Shown here: piece by piece, positions 60,052-63,458 of the stretch
Layout of the letters: every line of letters begins with the position of its first letter
Position numbering within the stretch: the first letter of the stretch is position 1
Source of the DNA: Chloroflexota bacterium
Lineage (GTDB): Bacteria > Chloroflexota > Dehalococcoidia > SHYB01
Assembly (NCBI GenBank): GCA_022572465.1
Contig: JACZVV010000003.1
Coordinates: 1-63,458, forward strand
Length of the DNA stretch: 63,458 nt
Reading direction: 5' to 3'
Program-made: the position numbers and the translations under genes
Notes under the pieces: generated by a model
Seen by the model: only the letters and a program-made list of their open reading frames with translations
What the model was told of the DNA's origin: nothing
The model's database searches: none

Positions 60052-61439
60052 GCCGCTGTCGCGATCGCCCGGGCCGCGTTTTCGCCGCTGCGCACGGCGC
60101 TCTCCATGGTGGAAGGCCAGCCGGTGTCGGTCCACGCGCCGGCCAGGAACAGATTTCGTACCGGAGTCCTGGACGGCAGCCGGTAGGCGGCCGATCCGGG
60201 CCGGGGCGCGAACGTAGCGTAGCGCTCTCGCACGACGATGAACCGGGTCACCGACGCCTCGCCCGTCGCCGGAATGGCCCGGCGCAGCTCGTCGACCACC
60301 AACCGGTACAGCTGGTCTTTGGGCATGTCGATGAACTTGTGGGCGGCGCTGAGCGAGATGCACAAGCGCTGCCCCTGGCCGCCGTCCTCGCCGTAGATCG
60401 CCGTCTTGTTGAAAACCCACTGGACGTCGTTGTCCAGGAAAGCGGCAAACTCCAGATCGGTCACCTGGCGATCGAACCACAGGTGAACGTTGACGATGGG
60501 CGACATGGCCAGCCGGCTGGCGCGGTCGAAGAACTCGTGCTTGCGCAGCGTCTCGGGAAGCAGCTTGCCCAGCTGCCGAGGCGGCACCGCGAGGAGATAG
60601 GCGTCGGCTCCGATGGACGGACCGCTGTAGAGCCGCGCGCACCGGATGCCCTGCTGGTCGCCTTCGAGGCTTTGGAGGCTCTTGCCAACGATCACCTTGC
60701 CGCCCCGCTGCTCGATATACCGTTGGGCCTCGCCCGCGAGGAGGCTCGAGAGGCCAACGGTCGCGTACCCGATATCCGCCGCGTGACGGCCGCCAAGGAA
60801 GCCGTCCTGGAAGACCATGATGGCCTGGGATGCGCTGACCCGCCGGGAATCGTCGTTGCACACCGGCAGAATGATCAGGTCCCAGAAGGCCTCGATCGCC
60901 CGGGCCGACTGGCCCCGCGCCGACAGCCAATCGCAAAAGCTGATGCCGTCCAGCTCCTTCCGCCGGCCCTCCGACATGCGCCGTATGGCGAAGGCCGCTC
61001 GCGCGATCGCCGCTTTGTCGCCCCAGCTCAGGTGCCGGTAGCGCAGGAACGACAACACCAGGTGAAACGGCGCAGGCAACATCGAGCTGTACAGGGCCGA
61101 GGGCCGGCGCTGGGCGTCGTAGACGGTGACGCGCATGCGGGATTGAAGGTAGGTCTTGTGCCGGACGTTCAGGCGGTCGAGGAGGCCGATGTACGCGGTG
61201 CAGGACTTCATGAAGATGTGCTGTCCGTTGTCGACCTCGGAGTCCGTCTGTTTGTCGAAGAAGGAATAGGTTCGCCCGCCGAGAAAAGGACGCTTTTCGA
61301 GAAGGGTCACTCGGTGGCCCAAATCGGCCAGCTCGCAGGCGGCCGAGATGCCGGCCAGCCCGCCGCCTACGACGAGGACCGTCCCAGCGGCAGCAGGCCC
61401 TTGAGCGTCGTTGTCATCCATAGCTTCCCGGCGAGCCAT
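60048..61439 (-). CDS. hpnE: Hydroxysqualene dehydroxylase HpnE
   Basis: HpnE is an FAD-dependent amine-oxidase-fold enzyme that reduces hydroxysqualene to squalene in the HpnC-HpnD-HpnE route. The 463-residue protein has the dinucleotide motif VLVVGGGLAGISAACEL and the family pattern KRPFLGGRTYSF, with the DNGQHIFM segment typical of HpnE. Start ATG 61439 overlaps the end of hpnD by 73 nt; ATG 61421 would shorten it by six residues. It is followed at once by the dehydrogenase-like gene. Confidence 0.9.
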   Translation of the reverse strand: MARREAMDDNDAQGPAAAGTVLVVGGGLAGISAACELADLGHRVTLLEKRPFLGGRTYSFFDKQTDSEVDNGQHIFMKSCTAYIGLLDRLNVRHKTYLQSRMRVTVYDAQRRPSALYSSMLPAPFHLVLSFLRYRHLSWGDKAAIARAAFAIRRMSEGRRKELDGISFCDWLSARGQSARAIEAFWDLIILPVCNDDSRRVSASQAIMVFQDGFLGGRHAADIGYATVGLSSLLAGEAQRYIEQRGGKVIVGKSLQSLEGDQQGIRCARLYSGPSIGADAYLLAVPPRQLGKLLPETLRKHEFFDRASRLAMSPIVNVHLWFDRQVTDLEFAAFLDNDVQWVFNKTAIYGEDGGQGQRLCISLSAAHKFIDMPKDQLYRLVVDELRRAIPATGEASVTRFIVVRERYATFAPRPGSAAYRLPSRTPVRNLFLAGAWTDTGWPSTMESAVRSGENAARAIATAA

Positions 61440-62272
61440 AATTTCTCTCGAGCGGCCAGGCTGACCCGGCCCTGGTACACGTCGAAACCTCGCGCTTCTA
61501 TCCGGCGCAAGACCTCACTATAGAGGCCCCGCAATATCGCGGGGCACACCCTGGTGCGCAGCGGCACCAGCGGCAGCAGCCGGCCACCTTCGTCGAAGTA
61601 ATGCCGCGCCCGTTGCGCCTGGTGCTTCATCAGCTCGACGAAGGGCTCGTTCGTCACGCCTCCAAAGAGGTCCGACTCGGCGTAGCCGAACCGGCGCAGC
61701 TCGTCCAACGGCAGGTAGATGCGGCCCTGCTCCGCATCCTCTTTCACGTCGCGCATGATGTTGACCAACTGCATGGCCAGGCCCAGCGCGATGGCGTGCT
61801 CCTTGGCCTTGGGGTCCGAGTAGCCGAAGATCTCGATGCAGATGAGGCCCACCACCGAGGCGACCTGGTAGCAGTACCGGTACAGGTCGTCGAAGGTCTC
61901 GTACCGGCTCACGGTCAGGTCCATGAGCACGCCATCGATGAGGCTGTCGAAGTACTCGCGGGGAATGCCGTAACGTTCGATGGCATCGGCCAGGGCCGTG
62001 AAGACCGGCCCGGAAGGACGGCCGTCGAAGGTCTCATGGAGCGTGCGCCGGTGGCCCTCCAGCAGCTCCAGCTTGCGCTGGTTCTCGGTGGGCTCGTCGG
62101 CGTAGTCGTCGCAGGCTCGACTGAAGGCGTAGGCGGCGTAGATGGCCTGGCGCTGTGGGCGAGGCAAGGGGAAGAACGCGTAGTAGAAGTTCCCCGCGCG
62201 CTCTTTCGTCAGGGCCTCGCAATACCGGTAGCTCTCCTCCACGGCGCCATCCCGGCGCGCGACGCTAGCCAT
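61367..62272 (-). CDS. hpnD: Presqualene diphosphate synthase HpnD
   Basis: HpnD condenses two farnesyl diphosphates to presqualene diphosphate. This 301-residue squalene/phytoene synthase family protein has the two Asp-rich motifs: DDYADE in FSRACDDYADE and DVKED in NIMRDVKEDAEQGRIYLP. The YFDSLIDGVLMDL segment is typical. Overlap with hpnC is 8 nt and with hpnE 55-73 nt, so the three are a coupled set. HpnD versus HpnC is assigned by the KEDAEQGRIYLP pattern and gene order. Confidence 0.9.
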   Translation of the reverse strand: MASVARRDGAVEESYRYCEALTKERAGNFYYAFFPLPRPQRQAIYAAYAFSRACDDYADEPTENQRKLELLEGHRRTLHETFDGRPSGPVFTALADAIERYGIPREYFDSLIDGVLMDLTVSRYETFDDLYRYCYQVASVVGLICIEIFGYSDPKAKEHAIALGLAMQLVNIMRDVKEDAEQGRIYLPLDELRRFGYAESDLFGGVTNEPFVELMKHQAQRARHYFDEGGRLLPLVPLRTRVCPAILRGLYSEVLRRIEARGFDVYQGRVSLAAREKLWLAGKLWMTTTLKGLLPLGRSSS

Positions 62273-63161
62273 GGCCGCGCCCGCCCGTGAAGCGCTGCGC
62301 CGCGAGTCGGACCGTCGCGGACGCCATCAGCCGCAGCTTCCTGGCCTTGGAGACCACCGGCCGGCGCGACAGCACGTCGTAGTCCTGCTTCTCGATGGCG
62401 TCTAGAACGGACATGCCGCCCATCGTGAAGAGCTTCAGGTCCACCCGCAGCTCGCCGTCGACCATGTCGACCAGCTTCACGCCCTCACGAAACAGCTCTC
62501 TCGCCCGGTCGACCTCGAAGGCCATCAGGCTCCGGAAGCGGTCGTTGACCACGCCGGCTTGGAGCTCGCTCTCCGAGTAGTCGAAGCGCGCCATGTCCTC
62601 CAGAGGGAGGTAGATACGGCCCATGTCGAAATCGCGTCGCACATCCTGCCAGAAGTTCGCCAGCTGCAACGCGGTGCAGGTGGCGTCGGACAGCCGCTGG
62701 CGCTCCTCGTCGTTGTAGCCGAAGACGGAGAGCACCATCCGGCCGACGGGGTTGGCCGAGTGATCGCAGTAGTGGAGAAGATCGTCGTAGGCCGGGTACC
62801 GTTGGGTGCGCTGGTCCATGCGGTTGGCCTCGACGAGCTTGAGGAAGGGACTCAACGGCATGGCGTGCTCTTCGATGGTCCGCTGAAGGGCCTGCAGTAT
62901 CGGGTGGCGAGGAGCGCCGTCGACGGTCCGGCGGAGGTCGTCCTCCCATTCGTCCAGCAGCGCCAGGCGGTCGCCCTCGGCCTCGTCTCCCAGGTCGTCG
63001 GTGTGGCGGCAAAAGGCGTAGACGCTATACATGGCGTGCCGCAGCCGCCGGGGGAGGAAGCGCGTGACGACGCTGAAGTTCTCGTAATGGGACCTGGCGA
63101 GGCCCTCGCAATAGGAGTAGGCCTCGTCGAGGCTCGTCGTGGGGGCGGCGGTCTGTGCCAT
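62265..63161 (-). CDS. hpnC: Hydroxysqualene synthase HpnC
   Basis: HpnC converts presqualene diphosphate to hydroxysqualene. The 298-residue protein has YAFCRHTDDLGDE with the first Asp-rich motif and LANFWQDVRRDFDMGRIYLP with the second. Start ATG 63161 is chosen from the family N-terminus (SLDEAYSYCEGLARSHYENF). It lies 35 bp after ispG and overlaps hpnD by 8 nt. No squalene-hopene cyclase (shc) is in the window; it may lie elsewhere. Confidence 0.9.
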   Translation of the reverse strand: MAQTAAPTTSLDEAYSYCEGLARSHYENFSVVTRFLPRRLRHAMYSVYAFCRHTDDLGDEAEGDRLALLDEWEDDLRRTVDGAPRHPILQALQRTIEEHAMPLSPFLKLVEANRMDQRTQRYPAYDDLLHYCDHSANPVGRMVLSVFGYNDEERQRLSDATCTALQLANFWQDVRRDFDMGRIYLPLEDMARFDYSESELQAGVVNDRFRSLMAFEVDRARELFREGVKLVDMVDGELRVDLKLFTMGGMSVLDAIEKQDYDVLSRRPVVSKARKLRLMASATVRLAAQRFTGGRGHG

Positions 63162-63196
63162 GACAGTGGTAGTGTACGACCGAGGGGGGCCGGACG

Positions 63197-63458
63197 CTAC
63201 CCGCCCCATCGCTTCTCGACGTACTCTTCGACCATGTGAACGAAATCGGTGGCGATGCCTGCGCCTTCGAGAAAGCCCACTCGCTCGCCGTCGACGAAGA
63301 CCGGGGCCCGCGGCGACTCGCCGCTGCCCGGCAGCGATATCCCGATGTGGGCCGCCCTCGACTCTCCCGGCCCGTTGACGACACACCCCATGACGGCGAC
63401 CTTCAACTCCTCGGAGCCGGGGTATCGTTCCCGCCATTCCGGCAGCAGTTCGTCGAGG
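63197..63458 (-). CDS. ispG: (E)-4-hydroxy-3-methylbut-2-enyl-diphosphate synthase IspG, C-terminal fragment
   Basis: The gene enters from the right edge of the window. The visible C-terminus has [15 protein letters not shown], which contains the third cluster-binding Cys region and the NGPGE hallmark of IspG (GcpE), then [11 protein letters not shown]. IspG is a 4Fe-4S enzyme in the MEP isoprenoid pathway. It precedes hpnCDE on the same strand, linking isoprenoid supply to squalene/hopanoid synthesis. Confidence 0.93.
   Translation of the reverse strand, partial: LDELLPEWRERYPGSEELKVAVMGCVVNGPGESRAAHIGISLPGSGESPRAPVFVDGERVGFLEGAGIATDFVHMVEEYVEKRWGG

Overview
The window is a GC-rich, gene-dense bacterial chromosome segment. 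It starts inside mutS2 and ends inside ispG, both on the minus strand. The gene content suggests a Chloroflexota member, probably a marine or soil SAR202/Dehalococcoidia-like lineage. The clues are paired F420-type (LLM) oxidoreductases, tandem family III CoA-transferases, a lipoprotein with a V/T/P-rich linker after the lipobox, a hopanoid hpnCDE block, and small A/B-barrel proteins. This assignment is inference; no rRNA gene is present to settle it.

Layout, left to right. 1-7.4 kb: mutS2 (partial), selA, then coaE with a MoxR-type AAA+ ATPase and a 1100-residue VWA protein, and a lower-GC HNH nuclease gene. 7.5-12.2 kb: cinA, a class IV aminotransferase, a crotonase and an LLM oxidoreductase. 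12.3-19.6 kb: a minus-strand operon def-cca-secD-secF-CDF transporter, in which SecF is about three times normal length. 19.7-25.1 kb: A/B-barrel proteins, a VOC protein, ygfZ and a HesB/ErpA Fe-S carrier separated by repeats, tRNA-Cys, an LLM oxidoreductase and a SnoaL-like protein. 25.3-33.3 kb: two response regulators, a small unknown gene, a methyltransferase, mog, trmD, rplS, priA and a sugar isomerase-like protein. 33.4-37.7 kb: acyl-CoA dehydrogenase, SDR, TldE/PmbA and a 67-residue protein with a palindrome over its promoter. 37.8-45.2 kb: a lipA-lpd-pdhA-pdhB-pdhC operon and a tandem two-domain ThyX-like protein. 45.3-51.2 kb: a polar amino-acid ABC transporter operon ending in a class III aminotransferase. 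51.5-57.4 kb: aldo/keto reductase, two CoA-transferases, two small unknown proteins and a solitary DNA methyltransferase. 57.5-63.5 kb: ispG-hpnC-hpnD-hpnE followed by a D-2-hydroxyacid-dehydrogenase-like protein and an FGGY kinase.

Functional links. lipA makes the lipoyl group needed by the E2 encoded four genes later. ispG feeds isoprenoid precursors to HpnC/D/E, which make squalene. YgfZ and HesB both serve Fe-S biogenesis, on which LipA and IspG depend. SecD/SecF sit with deformylase and the CCA enzyme in a translation/secretion housekeeping operon.

The items most worth a second look are: (1) SecF with about eight tandem copies of a 74-residue periplasmic unit; (2) a double ThyX protein whose two halves have lost opposite parts of the signature motif, with GC falling from about 67% to about 50% at the domain boundary; (3) a dispersed family of GGCT[C/G]AGCC palindromic repeats at four intergenic loci, two of which supply the stop codon of the adjoining gene; and (4) a hydroxyacid-dehydrogenase homologue in the hopanoid operon that lacks its catalytic arginine.
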